A stretch of DNA of 64,000 nt from Gibbula magus (GCA_936450465.1 OW388296.1:39522023-39586022), one strand, 5' to 3'; shown: positions 1 to 12,585, counted from the first letter of the stretch. Notes: generated by a model from the letters alone, not told the origin. Numbers and translations: made by a program.

Positions 1-32
1 GAGACGTACCTCTCATGCAGCAAGATAGCGCG
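1..32 (+). CDS. DEG/ENaC channel, partial exon (third from last)
   Basis: The window opens inside an exon that reads ETYLSCSKIA plus two bases (CG) before a GTGAGT donor at 33. The motif ending in SxSK-like residues matches the extracellular segment after the last conserved cysteines of degenerin/ENaC/ASIC/pickpocket channels, shortly before the second membrane helix. The phase-2 end joins in frame to the exon at 383, where CG+C gives Arg. The assignment rests mainly on the two downstream exons, because this piece alone is too short to be diagnostic. Confidence 0.6.
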
Positions 33-382
33 GTGAGTTCATTATCACATTCTTATAATCAAACAGTGCATTACAACATTAATAGATAACAAATACATAA
101 ATACATACATTTTACTAAGCATATCTCGTTAATTTAATTCAATTCTAGGATTGTTGATTTCAACTGAGACATAATCGGGTCATCTGGGCCATGTTCAATA
201 AGCATTTAAACCTCTCTTGAACTCGATTTCTCAATGTACATGTAGTGCTATGTAGCAAAGGGAGCAGGCCTCGAGGCATCGCTCCGTGTCGTTCAGGAGG
301 GATGAGCGCTCATTGAGCGATTATAATCGCTCACTGTTATGGAACAGACGGCTGATTTTCTCACTGAAACTTTCTGCGATAG

Positions 383-480
383 CGCCGCCCACCCGATGGT
401 TCACATCGAACTGATGAGCTCGGCGGAGGTGAAGACGGAGATCACCCAGGTCCCCGTCTACAGCTTCGAATCAATCATGG
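383..480 (+). CDS. DEG/ENaC channel, penultimate exon (pre-TM2)
   Basis: This exon encodes AAHPMVHIELMSSAEV and continues through VPVYSFESIM before a GTGAGT donor at 481. The acceptor is the AG at 381-382 behind a pyrimidine-rich stretch. It was chosen because it is the only nearby AG that keeps phase with both neighbouring exons; earlier ones meet stops at 303 or 324 or the wrong phase. The hydrophobic beta strand followed by a Y-S-F/L-E-S-type segment is the usual lead-in to TM2 in this family of trimeric, amiloride-sensitive type Na+ channels of the plasma membrane. The ATG at 339 is intronic and not a start. Confidence 0.8.
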
Positions 481-626
481 GTGAGTACTCACAGTCACTG
501 TCTACATTCTCCTCTCACTCACTGGTTAGTACACACTCCAACATCAGCCATCATTGACACCCTTATAAGTGAGCATCCTAAATATGTCTGTCTACTCCAT
601 CAATTCCATTACATATGATTACGCAC
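481..626. repeat. Decayed relatives of the 58-bp minisatellite beside the exon donor
   Basis: Starting at the donor (GGGTGAGTACTCAC) the intron contains pieces that align with the 58-bp unit further on. GGTTAGTACACACTCCAA (about 522-540) resembles GGGTAGTACTCACTCCAA, and TATGTCTGTCTACTCCATC resembles the unit core. They look like old diverged copies. The MITE at 637 is inserted between these and further decayed copies at ~1050-1180. Confidence 0.5.
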
Positions 627-636
627 TCAGACCTCA

Positions 637-1016
637 TCCTCCGTTACCCATGGTTTTATATATGCTCCGTTACTCTCCACTATATCACCCATGGGAAATT
701 TCATCAGAGAAATCTGTACTAAAATTACCTGCCCTTGGCCGGCGTGAGCCAATCAAACCGCTACGCAGCTTGGACCTGCGAGCCAATGACAATTCATATA
801 AATATGTTTCAAAGCAAGCGAGGTCATTGTGTTAGCCGGTTATCTCCCTTGGCCATTTCCATCGTCTTATCCAACTGAGTATTTTCTTTGGTTACTGACT
901 TCGTCACGCTGGCCAAGGGCGGGTAATTTGAGAACAGATTCCCCTGATAAGGTTTCCCATGGGTGATATAGTGGAGAGTAACGGAGCATATATAAAACCA
1001 TGGGTAACCGAGGATG
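637..1016. mobile_element. Foldback/MITE with ~115-bp terminal inverted repeats
   Basis: The left end TCCTCCGTTACCCATGG and the right end CCATGGGTAACCGAGGA are inverted copies, and the inverted similarity runs about 115 bp inward (through TATATGCTCCGTTACTCTCC and CCTGCCCTTGGCC). A direct repeat TCAGACCTCA flanks the element at 627-636 and 1017-1026. Long inverted repeats with a 9-10 bp target duplication suggest a Mutator-like non-autonomous element. There is no transposase inside. Confidence 0.75.
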
Positions 1017-1049
1017 TCAGACCTCAGCTATGCGTCTTTTAAAACCAAA

Positions 1050-1180
1050 TAGTTCATCAGCTTGAGTACACACCACGACAGCAATGATTTGTCTGTATAC
1101 ACACTCGTGTCCATGATTGGTAGCACACTCTCCGACATATCCCAGGTGTCTGACTACAACTCCAGTCCTGCTGATATACA
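1050..1180. repeat. Further decayed copies of the 58-bp unit
   Basis: The stretch contains GATTTGTCTGTATACACACT, then CATGATTGGTAGCACACTCT and CAGGTGTCTGACTACAACTC. These follow the order of motifs in the main 58-bp unit but with many substitutions, so they are probably older copies that escaped homogenisation. Confidence 0.45.
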
Positions 1181-1317
1181 TTGATTAATCATAAAGTTCT
1201 CATCTTCCTCACTACCGTATGTACCAAACACTCTGTAATATACTCTTATACCACCTATGTTGATCTTATTGAGTAATTAAAGAATCTTGAAACAAGTCCT
1301 CCATAGCCGAGTACGCC

Positions 1318-4300
1318 TTCCAATATCACACAGCTGTCTGTCTACACCATCCTGTTCATCATTGGATAATACTCACTCCAATATCACACAGCTGTCTGTC
1401 TACACCATCCTGTTCATCATTGGATAATACTCACTCCAATATCACACAGCTGTCTGTCTACACCATCCTGTTCATCATTGGATAATACTCACTCCAATAT
1501 CACACAGCTGTCTGTCTACACCATCCTGTTCATCATTGGATAATACTCACTCCAATATCACACAGATGTCTATCTACACCATCCTGTTCATCATTGGATA
1601 ATACTCACTCCAATATCACACAGCTGTCTGTCTACACCATCCTGTTCATCATTGGATAATACTCACTCCAATATCACACAGCTGTCTGTCTACACCATCC
1701 TGTTCATCATTGGATAATACTCACTCCAATATCACACAGCTGTCTGTCTACACCATCCTGTTCATCATTGGATAATACTCACTCCAATATCACACAGCTG
1801 TCTGTCTACACCATACTGTTCATCATTGGATAATACTCACTCCAATATCACACAGCTGTCTGTCTACACCATCCTGTTCATCATTGGATAATACTCACTC
1901 CAATATCACACAGCTGTCTGTCTACACCATCCTGTTCATCATTGGATAATACTCACTCCAATATCACACAGCTGTCTGTCTACACCATCCTGTTCATCAT
2001 TGGATAATACTCACTCCAATATCACACAGCTGTCTGTCTACACCATCCTGTTCATCATTGGATAATACTCACTCCAATATCACACAGCTGTCTGTCTACA
2101 CCATCCTGTTCATCATTGGATAATACTCACTCCAATATCACACAGCTGTCTGTCTACACCATCCTGTTCATCATTGGATAATACTCACTCCAATATCACA
2201 CAGATGTCTGTCTACACCATCCTGTTCATCATTGGATAATACTCACTCCAATATCACACAGCTGTCTGTCTACACCATCCTGTTCATCATTGGATAATAC
2301 TCACTCCAATATCACACAGCTGTCTGTCTACACCATCCTGTTCATCATTGGATAATACTCACTCCAATATCACACAGCTGTCTGTCTACACCATCCTGTT
2401 CATCATTGGATAATACTCACTCCAATATCACACAGCTGTCTGTCTACACCATCCTGTTCATCATTGGATAATACTCACTCCAATATCACACAGCTGTCTG
2501 TCTACACCATCCTGTTCATCATTGGGTAGTACTCACTCCAATATCACACAGCTGTCTGTCTACACCATATTGTTCATCATTGGGTAGTACTCACTCCAAT
2601 ATCACACAGATGTCTATCTACACCATCCTGTTCATCATTGGATAATGCTCACTCCAATATCACACAGCTGTCTGTCTACACCATATTGTTCATCATTGGG
2701 TAGTACTCACTCCAATATCACACAGATGTCTGTCTACACCATCCTGTTCATCATTGGATAATACTCACTCCAATATCACACAGCTGTCTGTCTACACCAT
2801 CCTGTTCATCATTGGATAATACTCACTCCAATATCACACAGCTGTCTGTCTACACCATATTGTTCATCATTGGGTAGTACTCACTCCAATATCACACAGA
2901 TGTCTATCTACACCATCCTGTTCATCATTGGATAATACTCACTCCAATATCACACAGCTGTCTGTCTACACCATATTGTTCATCATTGGGTAGTAATCAC
3001 TCCAATATCACACAGATGTCTGTCTACACCATCCTGTTCATCATTGGATAATACTCACTCCAATATCACACAGCTGTCTGTCTACACCATCCTGTTCATC
3101 ATTGGATAATACTCACTCCAATATCACACAGATGTCTGTCTACACCATCCTGTTCATCATTGGATAATACTCACTCCAATATCACACAGCTGTCTGTCTA
3201 CACCATCCTGTTCATCATTGGATAATACTCACTCCAATATCACACAGCTGTCTGTCTACACCATATTGTTCATCATTGGGTAGTACTCACTCCAATATCA
3301 CACAGCTGTCTGTCTACACCATATTGTTCATCATTGGATAATACTCACTCCAATATCACACAGCTGTCTGTCTACACCATATTGTTCATCATTGGGTAGT
3401 ACTCACTCCAATATCACACAGCTGTCTGTCTACACCATCCTGTTCATCATTGGATAATACTCACTCCAATATCACACAGCTGTCTGTCTACACCATATTG
3501 TTCATCATTGGGTAGTACTCACTCCAATATCACACATATGTCTGTCTACACCATCCTGTTCATCATTGGATAATACTCACTCCAATATCACACAGCTGTC
3601 TGTCTACACCATCCTGTTCATCATTGGATAATACTCACTCCAATATCACACAGCTGTCTGTCTACACCATCCTGTTCATCATTGGATAATACTCACTCCA
3701 ATATCACACAGATGTCTGTCTACACCATATTGTTCATCATTGGGTAGTACTCACTCCAATATCACACAGATGTCTGTCTACACCATATTGTTCATCATTA
3801 GATAATACTCACTCCAATATCACACAGCTGTCTGTCTACACCATATTGTTCATCATTGGGTAGTACTCACTCCAATATCACACAGATGTCTGTCTACACC
3901 ATATTGTTCATCATTGGGTAGTACTCACTCCAATATCACACAGCTGTCTGTCTACACCATCCTGTTCATCATTGGGTAGTACTCACTCCAATATCACACA
4001 GATGTCTATCTACACCATCCTGTTCATCATTGGATAATACTCACTCCAATATCACACAGCTGTCTGTCTACACCATATTGTTCATCATTGGGTAGTACTC
4101 ACTCCAATATCACACAGATGTCTGTCTACACCATCCTGTTCATCATTGGATAATACTCACTCCAATATCACACAGCTGTCTGTCTACACCATATTGTTCA
4201 TCATTGGATAATACTCACTCCAATATCACACAGCTGTCTGTCTACACCATATTGTTCATCATTGGATAATACTCACTCCAATATCACACAGCTGTCTGTC

Positions 4301-7300
4301 TACACCATATTGTTCATCATTGGGTAGTACTCACTCCAATATCACACAGATGTCTGTCTACACCATATTGTTCATCATTGGGTAGTACTCACTCCAATAT
4401 CACACAGCTGTCTGTCTACACCATCCTGTTCATCATTGGGTAGTACTCACTCCAATATCACACAGATGTCTATCTACACCATCCTGTTCATCATTGGATA
4501 ATACTCACTCCAATATCACACAGCTGTCTGTCTACACCATATTGTTCATCATTGGGTAGTACTCACTCCAATATCACACAGATGTCTGTCTACACCATCC
4601 TGTTCATCATTGGGTAGTACTCACTCCAATATCACACAGCTGTCTGTCTACACCATATTGTTCATAATTGGGTAGTACTCACTCCAATATCACACAGATG
4701 TCTGTCTACACCATCCTGTTCATCATTGGGTAGTACTCACTCCAATATCACACAGATGTCTGTCTACACCATATTGTTCATCATTGGGTAGTACTCACTC
4801 CAATATCACACAGCTGTCTGTCTACACCATCCTGTTCATCATTGGGTAGTACTCACTCCAATATCACACAGCTGTCTGTCTACACCATATTGTTCATCAT
4901 TGGATAATACTCACTCCAATATCACACAGCTGTCTGTCTACACCATATTGTTCATCATTGGGTAGTACTCACTCCAATATCACACAGCTGTCTGTCTACA
5001 CCATCCTGTTCATCATTGGATAATACTCACTCCAATATCACACAGCTGTCTGTCTACACCATCCTGTTCATCATTGGATAATACTCACTCCAATATCACA
5101 CAGCTGTCTGTCTACACCATCCTGTTCATCATTGGATAATACTCACTCCAATATCACACAGCTGTCTGTCTACACCATATTGTTCATCATTGGGTAGTAC
5201 TCACTCCAATATCACACAGATGTCTGTCTACACCATATTGTTCATCATTGGATAATACTCACTCCAATATCACACAGCTGTCTGTCTACACCATCCTGTT
5301 CATCATTGGATAATACTCACTCCAATATCACACAGCTGTCTGTCTACACCATATTGTTCATCATTGGGTAGTACTCACTCCAATATCACACAGATGTCTA
5401 TCTACACCATCCTGTTCATCATTGGATAATACTCACTCCAATATCACACAGCTGTCTGTCTACACCATCCTGTTCATCATTGGATAATACTCACTCCAAT
5501 ATCACACAGATGTCTATCTACACCATCCTGTTCATCATTGGATAATACTCACTCCAATATCACACAGCTGTCTGTCTACACCATCCTGTTCATCATTGGA
5601 TAATACTCACTCCAATATCACACAGCTGTCTGTCTACACCATATTGTTCATCATTGGGTAGTACTCACTCCAATATCACACAGATGTCTGTCTACACCAT
5701 ATTGTTCATCATTGGGTAGTACTCACTCCAATATCACACAGCTGTCTGTCTACACCATCCTGTTCATCATTGGATAATACTCACTCCAATATCACACAGC
5801 TGTCTGTCTACACCATCCTGTTCATCATTGGATAATACTCACTCCAATATCACACAGCTGTCTGTCTACACCATCCTGTTCATCATTGGATAATACTCAC
5901 TCCAATATCACACAGCTGTCTGTCTACACCATATTGTTCATCATTGGGTAGTACTCACTCCAATATCACACAGATGTCTGTCTACACCATATTGTTCATC
6001 ATTGGATAATACTCACTCCAATATCACACAGATGTCTGTCTACACCATCCTGTTCATCATTGGATAATACTCACTCCAATATCACACAGCTGTCTGTCTA
6101 CACCATATTGTTCATCATTGGGTAGTACTCACTCCAATATCACACAGATGTCTATCTACACCATCCTGTTCATCATTGGATAATACTCACTCCAATATCA
6201 CACAGCTGTCTGTCTACACCATCCTGTTCATCATTGGATAATACTCACTCCAATATCACACAGATGTCTATCTACACCATCCTGTTCATCATTGGATAAT
6301 ACTCACTCCAATATCACACAGCTGTCTGTCTACACCATCCTGTTCATCATTGGATAATACTCACTCCAAAATCACACAGCTGTCTGTCTACACCATAATG
6401 TTCATCAATGGGTAGTACTCACTCCAATATCACACAGATGTCTGTCTACACCATCTTGTTCATCATTGGATAATACTCACTCCAATATCACACAGCTGTC
6501 TGTCTACACCATCCTGTTCATCATTGGATAATACTCACTCCAATATCACACAGCTGTCTGTCTACACCATATTGTTCATCATTGGGTAGTACTCACTCAA
6601 ATATCACACAGATGTCTGTCTACACCATATTGTTCATCATTGGGTAGTACTCACTCCAATATCACACAGATGTCTATCTACACCATCCTGTTCATCATTG
6701 GATAATACTCACTCCAATATCACACAGCTGTCTGTCTACACCATATTGTTCATCATTGGGTAGTACTCACTCCAATATCACACAGATGTCTGTCTACACC
6801 ATATTGTTCATCATTGGATAATACTCACTCCAATATCACACAGCTGTCTGTCTACACCATCCTGTTCATCATTGGATAATACTCACTCCAATATCACACA
6901 GCTGTCTGTCTACACCATCCTGTTCATCATTGGATAATACTCACTCCAATATCACACAGCTGTCTGTCTACACCATATTGTTCATCATTGGGTAGTACTC
7001 ACTCCAATATCACACAGATGTCTATCTACACCATCCTGTTCATCATTGGATAATACTCACTCCAATATCACACAGCTGTCTGTCTACACCATCCTGTTCA
7101 TCATTGGATAATACTCACTCCAATATCACACAGATGTCTATCTACACCATCCTGTTCATCATTGGATAATACTCACTCCAATATCACACAGCTGTCTGTC
7201 TACACCATCCTGTTCATCATTGGATAATACTCACTCCAATATCACACAGCTGTCTGTCTACACCATATTGTTCATCATTGGGTAGTACTCACTCCAATAT

Positions 7301-8485
7301 CACACAGATGTCTGTCTACACCATATTGTTCATCATTGGATAATACTCACTCCAATATCACACAGCTGTCTGTCTACACCATCCTGTTCATCATTGGATA
7401 ATACTCACTCCAATATCACACAGCTGTCTGTCTACACCATATTGTTCATCATTGGGTAGTACTCACTCAAATATCACACAGATGTCTGTCTACACCATCC
7501 TGTTCATCATTGGATAATACTCACTCCAATATCACACAGCTGTCTGTCTACACCATATTGTTCATCATTGGGTAGTACTCACTCCAATATCACACAGATG
7601 TCTATCTACACCATCCTGTTCATCATTGGATAATACTCACTCCAATATCACACAGCTGTCTGTCTACACCATATTGTTCATCATTGGGTAGTACTCACTC
7701 CAATATCACACAGATGTCTGTCTACACCATATTGTTCATCATTGGATAATACTCACTCCAATATCACACAGCTGTCTGTCTACACCATCCTGTTCATCAT
7801 TGGATAATACTCACTCCAATATCACACAGCTGTCTGTCTACACCATCCTGTTCATCATTGGATAATACTCACTCCAATATCACACAGCTGTCTGTCTACA
7901 CCATATTGTTCATCATTGGGTAGTACTCACTCCAATATCACACAGCTGTCTGTCTACACCATCCTGTTCATCATTGGATAATACTCACTCCAATATCACA
8001 CAGATGTCTATCTACACCATATTGTTCATCATTAGATAGTACTCACTCCAATATCACACAGCTGTCTGTCTACACCATATTGTTCATCATTAGATAGTAC
8101 TCACTCCAATATCACACAGATGTCTGTCTACACCATCCTGTTCATCATTGGATAATACTCACTCCAATATCACACAGCTGTCTGTCTACGCCATCCTGTT
8201 CATCATTGGATAATACTCACTCCAATATCACACAGCTGTCTGTCTACACCATATTGTTCATCATTAGATAGTACTCACTCCAATATCACACAGCTGTCTG
8301 TCTACACCATATTGTTCATAATTCGATAGTACTCACTCCAATATCACACAGCTGTCTGTCTACACAATATTGTTCATCATTAGATAGTACTCACTCCAAT
8401 ATCACACAGCTGTCTGTCTACACAATATTGTTCATCATTAGATATTACTCACTCCAATATCACACAGCTGTCTGTCTACACCATT
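1318..8485. repeat. 58-bp minisatellite, ~123 copies, in last intron of the channel gene
   Basis: Period 58 bp, shown by a regular two-base shift per 60-base line, with ~7.2 kb of near-identical units. The unit runs CAATATCACACAGCTGTCTG, TCTACACCATCCTGTTCATC, ATTGGATAATACTCACTC. Variation is concentrated at a few sites: CAGCTG or CAGATG, GTCTGTC or GTCTATC, CATCCTG or CATATTG, GGATAATAC or GGGTAGTAC. The left third is almost uniform, and the middle and right alternate between variant types in blocks, which indicates recent segmental amplification. Almost every unit carries a CANNTG E-box. One unit near 3535 has CATATG, which still fits. Confidence 0.97.
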
Positions 8486-8585
8486 GCGACCTTAGTGTGT
8501 CCCTAGCTGTAACACACTAGTAAAGGCTGTGTGGGTATAGTGGGTAGAGAAGGATGTGAGTGGTGGGTATGGACATGGAGCAGCA

Positions 8586-9029
8586 CTGTGCCAAAAGTGT
8601 TGCAAGAATCGCTGTTTCCCCATAAGGTCCCATGTTATTTCAGTTTAGCATAGGTAATATTAATTATCTCAATTTTCAAAATATTTCACTGAAAATTGAC
8701 ATGGAAACAGGAAATCTACTCCCAAACACGTACCACATATCTGATTTTGGATACAACGTTATTTAACAAAACAGTTAAATAATGACTGAGGTATGTCCAT
8801 TTTTTCAGCCCTTTAGGTTTGCTTACATAATGGTGGCAATGGGGAAGTGACGTTGCTGTAAACATACCTAGTCATAATTTGCCGTTTTCCAAAACCATGC
8901 TCAAAATTAATGAATTTGAAAATTATTAGTTTTTGTTCGCTGTTAAGATCATGAAAATTATTTATGCTACACTGAAATAACATGGAACCTTATGGGAAAA
9001 CGGCAAATCTTGCAACACCTTTGGCACAG
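8586..9029. mobile_element. 444-bp foldback element
   Basis: The left end CTGTGCCAAAAGTGTTGCAA and the right end TTGCAACACCTTTGGCACAG are inverted repeats. The similarity runs about 75 bp inward through CCATAAGGTCCCATGTTATTTC. No clear target duplication and no coding sequence are visible. Confidence 0.7.
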
Positions 9030-9070
9030 AACTGTAGGTTGCTGGTTTTCATATATTTTAAACTCTTGTG

Positions 9071-9293
9071 CAACTTCCCATCACACGGCGTAACTCTTGC
9101 TAGTCTCCATCACTGGCTGATTTAAGCCTTGCAGTATTGTCATAGCTTTTCCGTGCTTCGATAGTGGATCGCTTCCCATGAAATTCATAGTTGGATCTGA
9201 ATTCCTAGCACGGAAACCTTAAGGAAATGTGGCGATGCTTAAATCAGCCAGGCATGCAAACTGGCAAGAGTTACGCCATGCGTTGGGAAGTTG
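9071..9293. mobile_element. 223-bp MITE, copy 1 (Mutator-like)
   Basis: The ends are CAACTTCCCA and TGGGAAGTTG, and the inverted repeat extends ~60 bp (GGCGTAACTCTTGC, CTGGCTGATTTAAGC). The flanks ACTCTTGTG and GATCTTGTG look like a partly decayed 9-bp target duplication. It has the same length and internal layout as the copy at 11978-12200. Confidence 0.75.
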
Positions 9294-10413
9294 GATCTTG
9301 TGAGACTTCACCTTGAGTGAACTATACAAGCTTCTAATAGAGACAAAAAACAGAGACCTGTGACACATTAAACTATGCTTGTTACTTCTTCCTTAGAACG
9401 CAAAGGTATGTTATACTTTGTGCAATCTAAATAAATTTAGATCAACAGTTTTTTTAATATCAGGTTATACCGTGTTGATCTAATATCCACCATGTCCTGA
9501 TGAACTTTGACATTTCGCCGCTAAGCAAATTAAAATATAGGCTTTCATCTCGCCAGAGCTTTCTCAGAACTCCAAACATCGTTTAACCGTTGTACGTTGA
9601 GAGCAGTAACTGTCATTCGGAAAACACCGACCGACCCAATTTTCGAATGTCCTATTCGCAAATAAGGTCTGGATAAATGAGAAATAATTAAAACATTGTA
9701 AAAAGTGAAGACAAATATTGTTCAAGAGTAATTAGAGAGACAAAATAGATGTCACGAGCCAAGTTATTTGATACTGGGGTTCTATGATGTACGGTTTGTA
9801 AGTGATGATAACTTTTCACTGGAAACTTCATCTCAATTGAATTTTTCATTTTTATCTAAGATGACAGATAATAGAGACACTAGTTTTTCATCATAAAACA
9901 AAAGTTATTGTATACATCCATAATACCTTCTTCTTTCTTATAAGTATAACTGAAATTAATTGATGTTTTAAAACTAAGTCTCATGCAGAAAATGGCCAAG
10001 TGTGACGCAATATGTGATAAGTCAATTCGAACTGCCCTCTTTGGCACACTAAAGGTCAGCATGACCCCCCTGGCCACTGTCAGATGTACTGTATAACCAT
10101 ACTATAGGACAGTCGATCTAACTTTATTTAGATTGTACTTTGACATGTTTTGACCAATGTGGATTATAAGCTGCAAATTCGTTGACTGATATTTATTGTT
10201 TAATATGTTAATCTTTACCTTAGAGATAATGAAGACCTACAGAGCCAATGACTCTAAAACAAATACAAATACTCAGTATTCACCCTTAGATGACAAATCA
10301 AGCAGAGACTGATGATGTGTGAGCTAGAAAGCCAATGAAACTATGTTATTATTAACTTGTCAATGACGACTGATCCTCTCAATTAAGTTATATGTCTCTG
10401 TGTGTGTATGCAG

Positions 10414-10541
10414 GATCACTGGGCGGTCTGATCGGACTGTTCATGGGCTTCAGTCTCGTGTCGCTCATGGAGTTCGTCGAGCTTATCCTCATCGCCTTCA
10501 CTCGCTGCTGCAGAGTCGGCTCGCGCAAACACGGTCTCTAG
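10414..10541 (+). CDS. DEG/ENaC channel, last exon with TM2 and stop
   Basis: This is the last coding exon of a degenerin/ENaC-family cation channel. After the acceptor TATGCAG (AG 10412-10413) it reads SLGGLIGLFMGFSLVSLMEF, then a short hydrophobic run, a basic CCRVGSRKHGL tail and TAG at 10539-10541. The GG..GLF.G.S pattern with hydrophobic flanks is the TM2 pore helix, and G-F-S occupies the G-x-S selectivity-filter position. The cytoplasmic tail is very short. The phase-1 join to the exon at 480 (G+GA) gives an uninterrupted YSFESIM-G-SLGG product. Earlier exons, including TM1 and the cysteine-rich extracellular domain, lie left of the window. Subfamily (ASIC, FaNaC or pickpocket) cannot be decided from ~85 residues. 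Confidence 0.88.
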
Positions 10542-10588
10542 CACAGCACAGCACAACACAGCACAGCACAGCACAGCACAGCACAGCG
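10541..10588 (+). repeat. CACAG pentanucleotide microsatellite in channel 3' UTR
   Basis: About nine tandem CACAG units, one degenerate, begin at the channel stop codon itself, so the stop and the start of the 3' UTR border a simple repeat. Confidence 0.85.
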
Positions 10589-10714
10589 GATGTAGAACTC
10601 GCGCCCCGGACCAAGCCTAAAGATTCATTTATATACAGCTATGTCTGTTGGTAACTTCAGAAGTCTGGTGAATATTGGGTTTCGATCTTTTGCAAATGTG
10701 TGTAACCTTATTGA

Positions 10715-10720
10715 AATAAA
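10715..10720 (+). promoter_or_regulatory. Poly(A) signal AATAAA of the channel gene
   Basis: AATAAA lies about 175 bases past the channel stop codon and is followed by a T-rich stretch (TTTTATTTTTTTC), as expected for a cleavage site and its downstream element. The 3' UTR would then be about 190-210 nt. Confidence 0.55.
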
Positions 10721-10910
10721 AACATTAAGTGTTTTATTTTTTTCTTCGGAAACCGATAAGCTGTTATTTCAGTGTGTGAATCAATTGCAGGGTCAATCTT
10801 ATATCAATCCTTGGTCGTGTTCGCAACTTCCCATTGGGTTCTCAAATTACAAATTGGTTGTCACAGATAAATCAGTCTTCAATTTCCTAACACCGAAACA
10901 TTTAATTTAG

Positions 10911-11640
10911 TTTTAGCTGGTCAAGTCCACTTTGCATTATAAGAAGACAGTTGAGTGTTCTGTAACATAATCTGAGTTGATGCCTCACAGTAAACTGTTA
11001 CAGTTTTTGCAGCTCTTTGAAGTGACCAGGGGTCATCCTTTTCAAAGAACTTGAAATATTCAGTAAGTATGTAATTGGGTCAAACATACATCATGTATTT
11101 GTGATGAACTTGTTCTCATTTAGTCGATATACGTTTATTCGAAAATCAATGAAATTTATAATTTCAAAATTTGACCTCTTCTGTCTTATTCATTATGCCA
11201 AAATTCATAAACATGCATTTCCGACGTGACGATCACAGGATACGTTTGACAATCATTATTGTACTCATGTATATATGGTGATTCATTGTCATTTTATGTA
11301 ATGTAATTTTATTTACGTTATGTAATGAACGTCAATTTACATAATATTTGCACTAAGATATATATGTAGTTGTACAAACTTTAGATGGTACTGAGATATA
11401 TTAAAGATCAACTACCGAGTTAGTATTAGTATTGATATTAGCAAGTTAAAAACATTTTGTGAATTGCTAAAGAGTTAACTTCTGACGAACGTCTTCATGC
11501 CAAATGAATATTTAATGAGCTTAAAATGGTCATGTGACCTAAGATGTATAAACGTATCGCGAATAATCCAACCTAATTAATATGACTACCTATCTTTATA
11601 TGAATATTGAAATACATATGGTCCTGAACACAGTGTGGGG
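10911..11640. other. Intergenic sequence with nothing recognised
   Basis: AT-rich sequence downstream of the channel poly(A) site. No coding similarity, repeat or RNA gene is visible. Confidence 0.6.
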
Positions 11641-11834
11641 TGGAGACGTACGGGCTAACCTGTTTATAATGAACTGAGTCTAACTGAAGTCTGGATGAAG
11701 ACGTGGCTCGCCCAGCACTGCATGCTGTGACGACAAACAGACACAGTCATCAGTTGTATGAACTCTTCTTCAATCTTCTTATCAACATTACTAATAAATG
11801 TACTATTACATGTTCTAATATATGTACGATTGTG

Positions 11835-11893
11835 TGTACTAATGCATGTACTAATGCATGTACTAATGCATGTACTAATGCATGTACTAATGC
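11835..11893. repeat. 12-bp tandem repeat TGTACTAATGCA
   Basis: About five copies of a 12-bp unit. The length is a multiple of three, so it keeps a short spurious frame open on both strands, but there is no gene context. Confidence 0.85.
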
Positions 11894-11977
11894 GGCTTCA
11901 ACCTCAGCCATGATGCATTCGATGGAGGCTACACCAATTATACAATAGTACAGGAGTTCGCGAGTCAACATCAGTAC

Positions 11978-12200
11978 CAACTTCCAAGCGCAAGGCATAA
12001 CTCTCGCCAGTCTCCATAATTACTGGCTGGTTTAGGCTTTGCAGTATTTCCCTCGCTTTGCCTTGCCAAGATAGTGGATCGCTGCACCTGAAATGCATAG
12101 TGGGCCCCAATCCTAGTGGGTCCTAGCACAGAAATACTACAATGCCTAAATTAGTCATTAATGGAGACTGGCAAGAGCTATGCCTTGCGTTTGGAAGTTG
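11978..12200. mobile_element. 223-bp MITE, copy 2, with intact 9-bp target duplication
   Basis: The ends are CAACTTCCAA and TTGGAAGTTG. A perfect 9-bp duplication, CATCAGTAC, flanks it at 11969-11977 and 12201-12209, which is typical of Mutator-superfamily insertion. Shared interior motifs with copy 1 include CTTGCAGTATT or CTTTGCAGTATT and ATAGTGGATCGCT. No transposase is present, so mobility would depend on an element elsewhere. Confidence 0.85.
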
Positions 12201-12217
12201 CATCAGTACGAGGTACA

Positions 12218-12286
12218 ACAACTACACGAGAAGGATACAACAACTACAGGATAAGGATACAACAACTACACGAGAAGGATACAACA
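12218..12286. repeat. 22-bp tandem repeat, three copies
   Basis: Three copies of a 22-bp unit beginning ACAACTACACGAGAAGGATA. They begin a few bases after the right target duplication of the adjacent MITE. Confidence 0.8.
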
Positions 12287-12474
12287 TCAGTGTACAGTCA
12301 CAGTGTTGTCCAGCGTTGATTGCTCTGCACTTTGAGATCTGATGTGGTGAGGTTTGGGGTGTATACGGCAATTTAGCTGCTAGAACTATAAGACCACTAG
12401 AGGTACAAAAGTGAACTACAGAGCTAACTACGTAACGACAGTCATAATGTTTGTAAGCAATTGAAGACACAATG

Positions 12475-12585
12475 GCATGTTATAGTATATAAGAGTTTAT
12501 TGACAGGTGGTATGTTCATATATACAGAAGACAAGTTGACGGGGCGAGATGGGAGTCCTCGTGTACAGGTGGCGCTGTCTGATAC
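12475..12585 (-). other. Predicted 3'-UTR exon of the bHLH gene with poly(A) signal
   Basis: Four bases past the bHLH stop codon there is a strong donor GGTAAGT (intron from 12878). On the same strand an acceptor CATATTGCAG ends at 12586, and an AATAAA lies at 12501-12496. Together these predict a ~293-bp intron in the 3' UTR and a terminal exon of about 110 nt. Because the junction is less than 50 nt from the stop it should not trigger nonsense-mediated decay. Confidence 0.5.

Noticed and set aside
339..557. Small plus-strand gene starting at ATG 339
   Set aside because: The frame overlaps the real DEG/ENaC exon, whose acceptor is at 382 and donor at 481; codons before and after are intronic.
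1318..8485. CRISPR array
   Set aside because: Direct tandem repeats without unique spacers, in an animal genome; the whole 58-bp period is conserved.
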